NCBI GenBank assembly: GCA_964020085.1
Contig: OZ026605.1
Span: forward strand, 7,015,328-7,079,327
DNA: 64,000 nt
Direction: 5' to 3'
Origin: Micromussa lordhowensis
Taxonomy: Eukaryota > Cnidaria > Anthozoa > Scleractinia > Lobophylliidae
The notes under the pieces are model-generated. The model was not told the DNA's origin. It saw only the letters and a program-made list of their open reading frames with translations, and searched no databases. Below are positions 35,801 to 47,863 of this stretch, one piece after another; positions within the stretch are counted from its first letter, which is position 1; every line of letters starts with the position of its first letter. The position numbers and the translations under genes are program-made.

Positions 35801-37894
35801 CTTGCGAGTGCCATTTCACGATTCACATGTTGCAATTTTGAATCTGTTAGCTTTCTAAATAGTGTTATTCGTTTTCTTACCACATAAACTAGATAACCGA
35901 TCAAAGGCTGTAGAACAACAATAAACTATTTCTGAAATAAAAGTTCACACAGAAATAAAGTGGCAACTCCTGCCTTGAACTGGAAAAGAGAAACATCCTT
36001 TTTCAGTTCATGGAAACAATTGTTTTTCGTTGTCCTTGGTTTCAAGCCAGATGAATTCGTCGCTAAGAAACGATAAATATTCACACAAGTTAAGGAAATG
36101 ATAGAGACAGACAATAGTTGTAATAGTGGAAATTAAAGTGAAGTGAGTTTGCTGAAACGTTTAAAACAGACAAAGGAACGATATCCGGTGAGCTTTATTC
36201 TTGAAGTTTCTGCTCATGAAAGGCTGGTTCAGACATTGTGTGGCAGAAATCGAAACATCACAGACTGTCTACATTTTACTTTCTAATACTTTATTTGTGA
36301 CTACAAATGCTTAATTTATTTAGCATATTCAGTTCTTTTGTTCAGTTTACCTCGATATTGAACTGTCGACAAACATGTAACACGCCAAAGTTATTTTCTT
36401 GAAAGGACAGCAAAAACATTTTATAGGCTGTTGGTTAAGACATTATCATTGTAATCTTCTAATCCAATTAGTTTTTTTCTCGTATATTATCAAAGTCGAT
36501 TTATGACTATTCTTAAAATTACTCTTTTTAGTCATGAAGATACATGTTTTCAGTTGGTAAAATGCAACCTCGCACGATAAATCTTTGAATTCGAAGTTGA
36601 AGTTGAAGTTTCATAGAACCATATAAACCAGGCGGGCTAAAACTAAAGGCGAATGACTTAAACAGCAAAGCCGCCACAAATGATAATATCTCTTTATAGC
36701 GATTAAGCTAAAAATAAGTATTTCATTATTTTGCTGATGCTGTACTTTGCTAATTGCGGGATTTATCGTTTACATTAATTGTTATTGAATTCAGCTCGCT
36801 AGAGCTTGGAATCTTTTATATTTTCCGTGGCTATGATTTCATCCCCTGTAGCAACTGACACTGAACAAATTCTAAAACAACCTGGCCAAGTAATGAGTAA
36901 TAGCGACCAATCTTGACATTTAGGTTGATATCTCTCGTTATCGATCAGCTAAACAAGCACTCAAAGAGTCCTCTTAAAGATGTTTACATTGATATAAGGC
37001 CATAATCGAAGTTGACAAAGCTGCGGTTTAGAGACATTGTTATGATCGGCAGGTCCGTCCGTCACTTCGTTGCCCATGGTTTGCTATTCACATTTAACTC
37101 GTTCAGTAATTTGTTTTGCAAATTTGAATGATCACGAAAGCTGTAGTGGCAGCCCGTGATCATTTCGTGATTTGAGGTTTCTTTCTCTGCGTCTGTTCGG
37201 TGTTCGTATTGACAGTGTTTACATGTGCGGCGGTTCATGGCTCCACCTTCACAGTGCCCGACACAGCGCTACCGCAGTTAATCTTAAATCAAGCATGGCT
37301 TCTTGGAGGGAACTCAGCAGGGCGTCGAGACATTTCAAAAGCCCCAGCACAAAGGCGATTTCAAATGCTTCCAGGGTTGTGATTAGCTATTGTTTTCCGC
37401 GGTAGGAGGTAGAGCGATTAAATATTACATCTAAAATATCTAGCGTGGGATCCTAACTAACTCCTCCGGAACATCGTGCCAAGCTCACCAAAATGCTTGC
37501 GCATTGGACGCCAGAGTGCAGTTGACTTTTTAATTTGGGTTTCCGGTTGTCTCATGGCTTTTGATTTCAGCAAATGTTTTTCTAGAAATTCTCTTGAGAA
37601 AATGCAATTTAATTGTTTCTGCTAGACAAGAGTTTTTGTTTCAAGTGGACCAAAAACTACAGATGAACCATGGTGAGTTAGATCAGATTAAAAGTATTTA
37701 TGAAAATTCACCCCTTTCAGTCAAACTTTAAATTGATCATTCATTCGTAGCTAAACAGGAAAACTAAGGCTGTGTTTTTGTCTCGGAAACTAATAAAAAT
37801 TTTACCAGTTGATCGACAGAAAAATATGTTAAATTCATTTTGTGTGTATACGAAGAACAGGAGGAACTGACTCAGTGAAAGAAAAATCTCGCAA
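32841..37894. other. Long non-coding stretch inside the Zic-Zic interval
   Basis: No recognisable protein or repeat family in about 5 kb apart from the short hairpin at 34904 and a (TTGAAG)3 run at 36593-36614. The ATG-started 88-codon frame at 32841-33107 and the frames near 37172-37405 match nothing I know. The latter lack an ATG. Any Zic regulatory elements here cannot be recognised without comparison to another coral. Confidence 0.4.
34904..34928. repeat. 11-bp perfect hairpin with 3-base loop
   Basis: CTATCATGATG, loop TTT, CATCATGATAG. There is no T-run after it and no gene beside it, so a terminator role is not indicated. It may be the relic of a foldback element. Confidence 0.6.
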
Positions 37895-37896
37895 TA

Positions 37897-38057
37897 CAGT
37901 GGAACTTCGATTTAACGAACCTCTATTTAACGAAGTCCTCGGTATAACGAACGATTTTCCAAGCACCAGAAAGAGTAAAATGTATGGAAAGGAACCTCGA
38001 TACAACGGAACCTCCTCATAGCGAACATTTTTTTCAGTCCCACTCGAAGTTCCACTG
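37897..38057. mobile_element. Tigger/pogo-like MITE with TA target duplication
   Basis: Starts CAGTGGAACTTCGA at 37897 and ends with its inverse TCGAAGTTCCACTG at 38057. It is flanked on both sides by TA (37895-37896 and 38058-38059). The interior repeats TTAACGAACCTC, TATAACGAACG and TACAACGGAACCTC. CAGTGGAACCTCG-type ends plus a TA duplication are typical of pogo/Tigger elements. At 161 bp it is a deletion derivative without a transposase. Confidence 0.88.
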
Positions 38058-38059
38058 TA

Positions 38060-40431
38060 TATGATTTCTAGTCTACCCAAGAAAACATCGTCATGTTTTA
38101 AACGACAGCCGGTTGTTATCCTGGATGGCCCAGCGCTAACTGGCAGTCATTATACCGGCGCCACATAAACACCGTGCTGTAGAGATCCGTAACTAACTTC
38201 CTAGACGCAACGTTCAACAGAAAAATGTAGCAAAGAAGACTCTAACTGATCTGCGATCAATGAGATACAGGGCCTAAGCTAGAATGTCTCTTCTGTGATT
38301 GGGTCTATATTTGTTTAGTAACTAGTAGATCGTTGCAGGCCATAAAAGCGATTACAGGCCAACAGTAATTCATTTTTAGCTTTAGTTACATCTATAACCA
38401 CGACGACACAGCAACTTTCTGTCTGCCACAATAGTCTTTTAACCCAGAGGATCTAATAATGTTTATCGGTTTCAAACCTGCCCCTAGAGTATTTTGTAAA
38501 GCAAAATGCGTTTGCTTCAAATAATAAATACAATGCTATATCACAGATGTAATATGGTCTCCATAATTTAAGAAAAAAACGTTTCGTACTGACACAGTTC
38601 AATTCCTCAGTTTCCATTTTCGGATAAAGTCCATGCGGTTTTAGGATCCAATTTATGGATCTGTTTCTTCCAAGGACCGTAAATGAAAACCTGTTAATCT
38701 TCGAGGGGGCAAAAAAGTTTGCTGGAGTCCTTTTTAGTTAAAAATATTACAAACAACAGAAGCAAACCTTCCAGCTGTTTTTCCTCACCACTCTTTCCGA
38801 AGGGAATCCTTTTTTTTTTAATTTTAAGAACATAAAAACTCTTTCCCTACCAATTCTTATTTGTCAGACGAATTCCTTGTTTCTCTCACAAAGCCGTTTG
38901 CTTTATATAAAATCAGCGACAAAGAATCTTTGAAATAATTATTTACACTCTAAAACAAATTTTCGCATGAATGTAAAATGTGATTTGGGGCAAGCTGATA
39001 TAACGGGCTTATTGTAAAGTGCTTTTTATGACGGCTGAAAAGTTACCGTTTAGAAACCTAGCGTTCTAGCTAGAAACTACTAGGGGAGTTGTTATGCTTG
39101 AAAAACTGTACTTCTAACGCAATCTGTGCGGAGATTTGTCGTTGTCTGAAATTACTGGGTAATTTTCGTAGCACTGTAGTGACGGAGGCATCAAAATATA
39201 TCACTGTGGATCAACCGCTTCTTTGAATTATCAGATTTAAAGGAATATGCTAAAGCAGATCTTTATGGAAGGTTCAAGAAAGACAATAAAACGAGGAAAG
39301 AAGGCCAAGGTGGCGATGTTTAATTAATACCGGCCCAGCTTTTCACTCATTACCGTCTCTTAACAATCATCACTTTTAGCTGAAAAGGAAGATAAAAATC
39401 GTGTTAACACGGAAGGAAGATAACAAATCTTCAATAGTTATTTTGGCGATAAATGGAATTTTATTTTTTACAGGTTAAGAAAATAAATTAAAAGGTTTTG
39501 TTTTTCCAAAATGGAAATCATGGCACAATGCAAACTGTCTTCGTGGCCGAGCGTCGTTTGATGAGCGACGAAATAAGTAAAAAATGAACAGCTTTGCATC
39601 TGTTGTAGCGATCTAACGACACTGAAATATGGCCAGTGAAAAAAAGGAGATCCTATGCGGCCAGTCTTGTTGTTAAAGTTGTTATTTAATGCCACATTTT
39701 TCGTGACTCGTTGAGAAAAGTTTACTGTTAGCGGTAACCGGTGCGAACAGCATGGCTTCTAAATGTTTGTAATTGCTATGTTCTGCCTCACGAAACGTGA
39801 CTTCTTTCGAGAATCTAATTCCCTTGCTTACTAATCCTGTCGCTCTACATTACAAAATCTTTTGGCGAAAAAATCCTTCCTTTCTTTATCTTAATTTTGT
39901 CCGTCAACTGTACATCCTCGCGACATTACCTAGGTCTTCCATGTGGCGTTCTACGATTGTTTTGTCTTTTCCTACCAACTGATTTACAGATTTCGTTGCG
40001 TTTGCTACAGCGCAGGTTAAGTGATTGCATCGTACCCTGCTAGCTTCAGTATCTGTACACTTTCCTTAATTTGACCCACGATGCTGTTTGTAAAAGGAAA
40101 CATATATTTACATCAAGAATAGATAACCTGTACAAGCAGTAAAATTTAGCCTGTGAAAACACTTCATAGGCCCTCTCTTTTTATCGTCCTATTTTAAGTT
40201 TCAAAAGTGCTTCCTTAATTTACAACTGTGTAAATCGTTTACAACTGTCTCAAGGGATGAAACTTCTGGGTTAAGAACTAACTCACATTACTTAGTATAA
40301 CCCATTGCCTGAAAGTTCCAAGTTCCTCTTATAAAGACATCTCTACAGTTCTACCTAATTTGTGCATTTATCTCGTTCACGGTTTTCCACTACAAATATC
40401 GAACATTTCGAGTCGTTTGCAAAACCTGCAG
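38060..40431. other. Non-coding stretch downstream of Zic gene B
   Basis: Includes the 3' flank of Zic gene B. No gene or repeat family is recognisable, and no convincing poly(A) signal is seen in the first few hundred bases after the stop codon. Confidence 0.4.
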
Positions 40432-41844
40432 CTAGCAGGAATACCATTCTGAATTGTTCTCCGTGTTTGAACGCGGCCTAGGCGAAGGAGACCTGGCCGA
40501 AGGCTTGATCGGACTGTCTCTCTCCGAGCTAATACTGTCCCGCTGTCCGTTAGTTTGTGAAATAGGCGGCGACAATGGTCTAAGTCCGCCAGTCTCATGA
40601 AGTTTCATGTGTTTTCTGAGCGAACTTGGGTGCGTGTAGCTTTTGTTGCACCCCTCAATTTTACAGATGTACGGTTTGTCTGAAGTATGGACATGCGAAT
40701 GCTTTTTTCGGTCGCTCGAGTTGGCGAAGCGACGATCGCAGCCGGGAAACTCGCACTCGAACGGCTTCTCACCCGTGTGGGTTCGTTTGTGAATTTTTAG
40801 ATTTTCTGACCTAGCAAACAGTTTTCCACATCCAGGAAAAGGACAGGGGAAAGGTTTCTCCCCGGTATGGACTCGAATGTGGTTTACCAACTTGTATTTC
40901 GCCTTGAAGGGCTGTCCGCTCCTCCCACACTCTTGCCAGTAGCAGACGTGCAAGTTGGAATCGTTGATGCTCACATGTTCGTCGGAGATGTGCGACACTA
41001 AATCGGGCATCATGGTGAACTGCTTACCACAAGGTTTCCTTTTGCCTTGGACCGGGTTCTGATCTACCCAAAGGCAGGTTAAAATTTGATTTGTGGGCTG
41101 TTTCATCAACGGAAGGTGATACATTCCGGGTCCAGTTGGCCCTCCATATCCTGGAGGGCCATGATCCAAGAAAGGACTTCCAAGACCACCTTGTGCAAAG
41201 CGATCGGTTCGAGAGTAAAAGTCTCCTCGATATCTGAGCTGATTATTGAGTACCGGAGGCATTCCATGATGTGGAGAGGTTGCCTCGTGTGCTGGTGTAA
41301 GTGCTCCGTAGTGTATATGTGGATTGCTCGTGACATCTAAGCCTTTATGCGTCACTGCGTGATGGTAGTTTATGTTGTTTCCGTGAATTGCAGCGGTTGG
41401 TGGCGAACTGAACATGTTGTGCCTATGTGAGTAATTGGGTGTGTTGGAAGCGATGGGGTCGTGAAGAGCTAGCGAGTGGGAACTCGCTATGTTGGCAGAG
41501 CCTAAATGCGAGTCCTGGTGGTGGATAAACTCGTGAGGTGGGAAGCCTTGGGAAGAAACATGACGATACGCAGGAAACGAGTGGTACAGAGTCTGCTGCG
41601 AAGACATCCCGGGCGGTTTTTGATCGAAGGCGACAGCTTCTGCTTGTGCCCTGTGAGCCGCAGCAAATCTGATCGACGAAAGATGGCTTCCTGAGTCTAG
41701 CAAGTGATTCATTCCTAACGGCGGCTCCTTCTTGTGTTCGTTAAAGCCCACGGTCGAGGTGGTTGGTAAGTTGTTCGTGGACGAGGACCGAAGAGCTGCA
41801 CCCTCAAACGGCAATGAATAGCGTTTGGCGAAGCCGCCGTCCAT
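40432..41844 (-). CDS. Zic: Zic-family zinc-finger transcription factor (gene B)
   Basis: The 470-residue protein begins at an ATG at 41844 and has no intron in the frame. Five C2H2 fingers occupy residues 257-416. Finger 1 is C257/C272/H285/H290 with the CLW start, finger 2 C301/C306/H322/H326, finger 3 C334/C339/H352/H356, finger 4 C364/C369/H382/H386 and finger 5 C394/C399/H412/H416. Fingers 2 to 5 are almost identical to gene A. The N-terminus is different: it is rich in His, Ser and Pro, with [18 protein letters not shown] at 48-65, which faintly recalls vertebrate ZIC starts. A diverged ZOC-like PHEFIHHQD at 103-111 replaces [10 protein letters not shown]. The C-terminus is Ser/Pro/Arg-rich and ends NNSEWYSC. 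It is a nuclear DNA-binding regulator of the ZIC/GLI superfamily, expected in neural and patterning roles. Direction matches gene A, suggesting tandem duplication. Orthology to a particular cnidarian Zic is not resolved. Confidence 0.97.
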   Translation of the reverse strand: MDGGFAKRYSLPFEGAALRSSSTNNLPTTSTVGFNEHKKEPPLGMNHLLDSGSHLSSIRFAAAHRAQAEAVAFDQKPPGMSSQQTLYHSFPAYRHVSSQGFPPHEFIHHQDSHLGSANIASSHSLALHDPIASNTPNYSHRHNMFSSPPTAAIHGNNINYHHAVTHKGLDVTSNPHIHYGALTPAHEATSPHHGMPPVLNNQLRYRGDFYSRTDRFAQGGLGSPFLDHGPPGYGGPTGPGMYHLPLMKQPTNQILTCLWVDQNPVQGKRKPCGKQFTMMPDLVSHISDEHVSINDSNLHVCYWQECGRSGQPFKAKYKLVNHIRVHTGEKPFPCPFPGCGKLFARSENLKIHKRTHTGEKPFECEFPGCDRRFANSSDRKKHSHVHTSDKPYICKIEGCNKSYTHPSSLRKHMKLHETGGLRPLSPPISQTNGQRDSISSERDSPIKPSARSPSPRPRSNTENNSEWYSC

Positions 41845-44800
41845 ATCAAGGTTTCCCCGGGTTTTGAATATGGAACAGCTCTAGGCAAGTGTAAATAATA
41901 ACGAGGCAAACTATTATTAAGGAGAGACTACGCGAAAGTTTTGAGTGTAGTAGCATATGTTACACCGTTAAAACACAGCGTGAGACTCTGCTGACAATTG
42001 TCCTGCCAAGAAAGCACGCATGAGCAGTAAAATGATCCCGGTGAATATTATGATTAGTCGTCTCCCGCAGAGCTGTGGTTATGTTCCTAATTGTTTGATA
42101 GCTTCTGAAAACAACACTATATTTGGCATTCCTTTTCTTATTGACTAACACAGGGTACAAACCATTTCACCAGATTTGAGGGCCAGATCACGCATGAGAT
42201 AAGGAACATTAAATCGGAAGTGGGGCGCTTGCTTTCCCTGAGAATTAAACGCCTGTCTTCACCGCTTTTTTCGTGGAGCATCGCGCGTTCATGTAGTCGT
42301 TCAGTAACAGCTACATTGCAGGTGAGCTTGCTTTGATAGACATATAGGGAGGGACACAATTTGAAAAGCTCAGCAGGAAAGAATAAACACCTTGAAGCGA
42401 TGTCACTCAACATAGCTATTGCTGAGCTTCTTGATGAAAGTTCCCCTTAAGAACGACAAAGGGCACCCCTAAGACCGTCAAACTCGAAGGCTTTTGCTTT
42501 ACATAACGGGATTTGTGGCGGCTTAAGGTTTCTGGTGTTTTTTACACCCTCGCGCTTTATCTACAGTGTTTGTCGCGATAAATTTATTAACACCCCGAGA
42601 GACACAATACTATTGACAAAAATCGCCAGGAGTCTCCACAGTTTGGCTTTGCTTTGCAAGCGACATGCGATTCACGCCAATTCATCATTCAATTGTCCGT
42701 GGAGTTCTCTAGCAGACCGTGCAGGGCTGGCTAATCATCGAAGAAAGCTCACGATATACGTTTCCCCTCTCAACTGCGGAAGCTAGTAACCACTATAAAA
42801 AAGTCATTGATAAAAATGTCAGATGTTATCTCTAAGCTCTTCTCACTCAGAATAATGAATCAATAAAGATGTTAAGTGGTCCCGATCTCAGACTATTAAA
42901 CAGGACCCGGACACGGAAAAAGTGTAAGACCCTGAATTTCATTTTAGGTGAGTTTAATTACGGGCCGCACTAAAGTGACTACCACTGCTAAGCATAATTC
43001 ATGCACGTCAAGGCATTGTTCTTTCCAGTTTGAACTGTGGCGAAGTAAGAGTGTTTATACGTCGTATGAAGGACATGGAATCGTTTGTATAAATAGGTAC
43101 ACCGTGCGGGGGCGCACCTCTTTCGTGGCTTTTTTAATTGAATGCATTCACGCTCACTGTCTGACTAATTTCCGTGGTTTTGAAGCCTAGCAGTGAACGC
43201 TGCAAAGCTGCAGATTAGTTTTCAACGAAGAAAAAGACAATTTCTCTCATTCCCCGCTACGAAGGAGGTAATTATTATTGCGGCTTATTGAATTTTAAGT
43301 GGCAATTCTCAATTTGACAATTCCTGAGTGAGTCGGTTGATGCAATGGAAATTGTCCAAAAAACTGCTATCATAAGAACTGGGATGTGCCACTGGAACTT
43401 GCAGCCGCATCAATAGATTGATTCGCGAATTTGAATTAAATTGAGACCAGTTTAATCCTTGAGGCTATTTCACGCGACATAATACCACTGTTGTAATATA
43501 CCGGGTCATTGTCTTTGTAAACATACTACAAACCGGTAACCTTGCTTGATCAAAAGATATTTCATTTTTCCTTGGTCATTAACTGTGGTGATATCAATCA
43601 TATTGAGTAAAAGAACAACACGACCGCTCGGGTGCGTATGCGTGTGAAATATTTTACTTATCTCACGCCTTTCCAGTTTTTTATTGGATTAGTTATCTCT
43701 TGGTTGATATTCTTAAGATTTGAAGCTCGTTTTGTTCTTAAAAATGAAGAGTGCTATTATCTTTAGCATGTTTAACTCCTAGTTTATTTCTCAAGCAAGC
43801 GGATGTGTCCACCTGCTTCTGTTTACATCTATGATATCACTCAGCTGTCTCAATTATTTTCCCTAACTTTCATGAAATAAATCAACAGATAATTGTGCCC
43901 CTCGCGTCGGAAATGTGATTGGTTTTAAAAATTGGACAGTTCGTGACTTAAGCTTGAGCAAGTCCATTTGCCTCTAGTAATAATGACTTGAACCACAGTT
44001 GAACTAAAAAAAGATAACAGTTATCTCTGGTTCATTTTACGCATGTTATTTTGCATGTGTATATTTATATTTTATATGTATCCGGTAAGGCCGCCCGCCG
44101 CCTGAGAAGTTAAAGGTTTTTTTTCTCTTTTTAATAAACTGCACTGTGGTGAAGTTTCCTTTAATCACATCGTAACCACCATGAAATAAAAAAAAAATTA
44201 AAAAAAGAGTTCACGTCGATCTCAGAAGCGAATGAGTGCTCAGAATTGACCACAAAATCGTGTAAAATAATTCACTTGGATATTTTTCCAGCAGAGTAAA
44301 ATTAAAAGGCGAAAGTACATATTGAAGTAGCTGTGTTATAATTTCAGCATTGCAAAGACTGAGATCACGAGAATCATTATGTATAATACTTTATAGTTTT
44401 GACGAGTTTCCCCGGAGACGCCGCCTTTTTTCATGAGGGAATCAAAGGCGTATTTTTGACTGCTGGATTGGTTCATTTCTTTACATTTACATATGCGTGC
44501 TTGCCTACAGCTAGAAAACTTGATTACCAAAAGCCGCCCTTGGAGAAAGCGACCCAAACATAGCAATTATACAAAGTTCTACCAAAATCACTCTGTCTGC
44601 CATATTTAATTCCTTTAACTTTAAAAGTCATTCCCAGAAATAAAATTAAAGATAACACGGGTTTTTCTATTTTCTTAACGACTTTCCTGTTGCGAAATAC
44701 CGAAAATACGGGGGAAAATTCTCGAATGGTCCTTACATTTGGGGATACTTCGTATTTTTACCCTTAATGTGACAAATATTTTGCTGTGTTATTGTAGTTT

Positions 44801-47800
44801 CGGGAATTACCATACAAAAAGACAAAAATGCCTTTCTCTTTTTATTCACGCCTTTGTGAATTAACTTTTTTGTGTAAAGTAGGTTTTAACATTCAACTTT
44901 TACATGGAAAAATGCTTAACATTCAGTCCGCGAGGTATTGACAATGTCAACAATGAATTGTCACACTTAGGAGAGAACTATTTCGATTTAGTTCAAAGAC
45001 ATCAATCCACTGACATATTGTCCTTGAAAGCAAGTCTATCGAGAGCCGCGAAAAAAGTTAGGATTAAAGACATCTAAGACCGAGTTTTAGTAGCCATGCC
45101 GCTTTCAGTAACTATGTTTGCAAGTACGCTCGACATTTACTCATAAGAGGTGTATTTTCTCTACGCCGGGTAAAGCTCTGTGATCCAAATATCCTCCTTT
45201 CGCTGCAGGCTTAATAGATTTACCGCATAGTTTAATTAAAGCCTTCTTCCTTGTGGAAATAACTAAAGCTCTACTGGATAAGAGTGTGCAGTGATTGTGC
45301 TCAAATGGCACCCACCTTGAGACACAATGCCAGAAGTTTGTACCCAACCTCAAAACAGACTTAGTATAAAAGACATTTTGTCTTCTGTTCTGTTTTTGTC
45401 CTTCTCGCAACAGGTCGCTTGTACCGTGCATGCAAGCTGGTTAATGAACTTTGCGGTCGAATAGGAGGGAAGATTTTGCTTTTTAAGCCTCTTTTAACAA
45501 GGGTATGTAAGGGCACGCGTGGACATGAAACGGACTCCCTTTGTAAACATGTTTGTCATACTGTGGACAACTATGGCCTCATGCAAAGAACGAGACTAAA
45601 TTTCCGTCATGTTAAAATTATTGCTCGACAGCTAGAATATTCGCTTTTATTATCGTATTTTTTGCACGTAGATTCCAAATTCTAGGCTTCGACTTCGAAA
45701 GAGAGTCTTGGAATTTTTCGACCTCTCTTAACTTCGTTTTCCTATCGGGTTTACGGCTTTCATGTTAAATATGCCAGAAATCTTGCTTCTGATTTTTTTC
45801 GCTGCTGGAGTTTTTAAAGATTAGTTTTCTGGGTCAGTTGAGCGAATTCTTAGCGCGTTTTAAGGAGGGAAACGAACGTTTAAAATGATTTGAATTTGCC
45901 ACATGAAGTTTTCTGTGAGTGTTTAGAGCACCAGAAGGAAACTACAGGTTTTGCTGCGTTTAATTTTTGTTTTGGTTTCAAGTTAGAGTGCCGCTTTTTA
46001 ATAACTTTTTTTTTCTCAAATTAATGTCATTGCTGGGTCAAGGCTTTCCTCTGGTTAGCATAATTAACTTTTCGGCTTTTCGAGTAACTTTCATATCTTG
46101 AAAGCCCCCGCAAGATCTTGATCAAATGTTAGCTTTCGCGGCCAAGAGTAAATCGCAGGAAACGCATCATGATTAAAAAATGATGACTTAGTCACAAGCT
46201 GTCTCTTGTGAGAACGTTCATAAAACCACCGGAAACTGGTAATAAATTACTTCCGAAAATTTCCTTTTGCTTCGATCGTGTTTACATTCACGCTTTGTGT
46301 GCTAGAGCCATTAACGGCGGATAAAAAAAGAGATGCGAATAATTTGGATACAACGGATCGGCAAATTGGCTCGTATTTTGAACGTTTTGCATGAGTTGCT
46401 CCTTTGTGGCGACACGGAGGCACCTGTGTTTCGAATGGCCAGGCGCCGCTCCATCTGTCAAACTCGTTGATAGGCTCATTTGCCCAGAGGCTAGCTCGAA
46501 CAAGCGCCCTCCATGGGAAAATTTCAGCCCAATTTTGTCTCATCAAAGATTTTTTTTTTACTCTGCGCGTTGTAATTAATCTTCCTTATAGAGCACATTT
46601 TTTGAAGTAAATGGCTCAGGTCCAAGCCACAATCTCATTTAAGCCTTATTTAAGAGGAATCTATGAACAAGTAATGTTGACTCAAATTTGAGTGTATGGA
46701 CAAATAACACAGACATAATTGTCATGGAGCACAAATAATTCATTGATAAATGTCGAAGTTTATTCATTGCGCGAACAATCATTGACAACACTTTGTGTAT
46801 TCATTGCCTCTTTGGTTATCTAAACGTTAATTTAAGAAGAACCTGTCTTCTTCTAGGAGAATAGAAGGCAAAATTATTCAGGAAAATGCAGTGTTCTCAT
46901 TGTTTGCCTTAGTGACTCAAGCTTAACACAGAAAAGACATTTTATCCCTCGGAAAGTGCTAGACTTTGTGACAAAGAAAGCGCACTCTTTTCAATTGATC
47001 TCTGCAATTAGAGAGCAGAGAGCTACGGTAAAGTAGCAATATTTAGAAGGAACATTGTTCGTGTTTTAAGACGCTTTCGCTTCTTGCTTTTTTCTTCTTC
47101 TCCGCCATTAACAGCTCTCCAGGTTTAAATAGTAGAGTGCCTTTTAAAATGTTTAGGAAAGGTAGTACATGGAACACATTCGATCGCCTTTCGTCTCGAC
47201 CTGTCTCGGGGGAAACAAATGAATTTACTTTTTTATCCTTTTTTCATCGAAATATGAAGCAAACATCTCTTAAAGACCCTTAGAGAACAATGTGCTTAAA
47301 ACACCTTCTTTAATACAACCAAACGCCTTACCTTTATGTTGTTAATAAGCAAGGGTGATAAAGATTCCATGTTTTTGTTCACTTCTTTTGACATTTATAG
47401 ACTGCTAGACAATGAAAAAGCATTCAGCTTAGTTCGTGCGGGTTGATATCCTTTGTTATCACAGCCACGTCAGTGCTTCAGCAACTTTTGTTGTTACAGA
47501 CAAGTTAAAAGGCTGTATGAGCTTTGTTTAGTTACCCGCAGTTTGCAAATATAACGGACAAATATAAACGACTGGATGCGGATTAAGAGAAACTACAACT
47601 ACCGTATCGCGCCTTGCGTACGAACTGCTAACAAAAGTTAGCCATATTGAAAAAAATATCTATATCAATTGATATTTGCATATGAAGTTGAACCACAAGT
47701 GCTTTCATCAAACCGAACCATTTCTTCCAGAATTATTTGACAGCTTCAATTTGAACGGACAGCCGGCCAATTTAACATGAAATTCAAGCAATTTTGAGAC

Positions 47801-47832
47801 AACGACTTACTGGGAAAAAGTAATGCTTCAAG
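41845..47832. other. Upstream region of Zic gene B and further non-coding DNA
   Basis: About 6 kb with no recognisable gene. The first part would contain the promoter and 5' untranslated region of Zic gene B. No TATA box is evident in the first few hundred bases upstream of its ATG. A plus-strand GTATAAATAGG at about 43087 points away from the gene. Confidence 0.4.
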
Positions 47833-47863
47833 ATGGAAGACAAAGGTTCTGCGTTTTGGTCAG
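47833..47863 (+). CDS. Possible first coding exon of an unidentified gene
   Basis: An ATG in strong context (AAGATGG) opens ten codons reading MEDKGSAFWS plus one base, then a perfect donor CAG/GTAAGTA at 47864. Together these are the features of a real first coding exon with a phase-1 intron. The next exon was not identified: the pyrimidine-rich acceptor at 49304 (CTTCAATTCCAG) leads into a long frame, but in the wrong phase. The gene could extend rightwards over several kilobases, or the signal could be chance. Confidence 0.3.

Noticed and set aside
37172..37405. Signal-peptide-containing small secreted protein
   Set aside because: One frame looks hydrophobic then polar, but neither overlapping frame starts with ATG and the usable length is about 60 codons.
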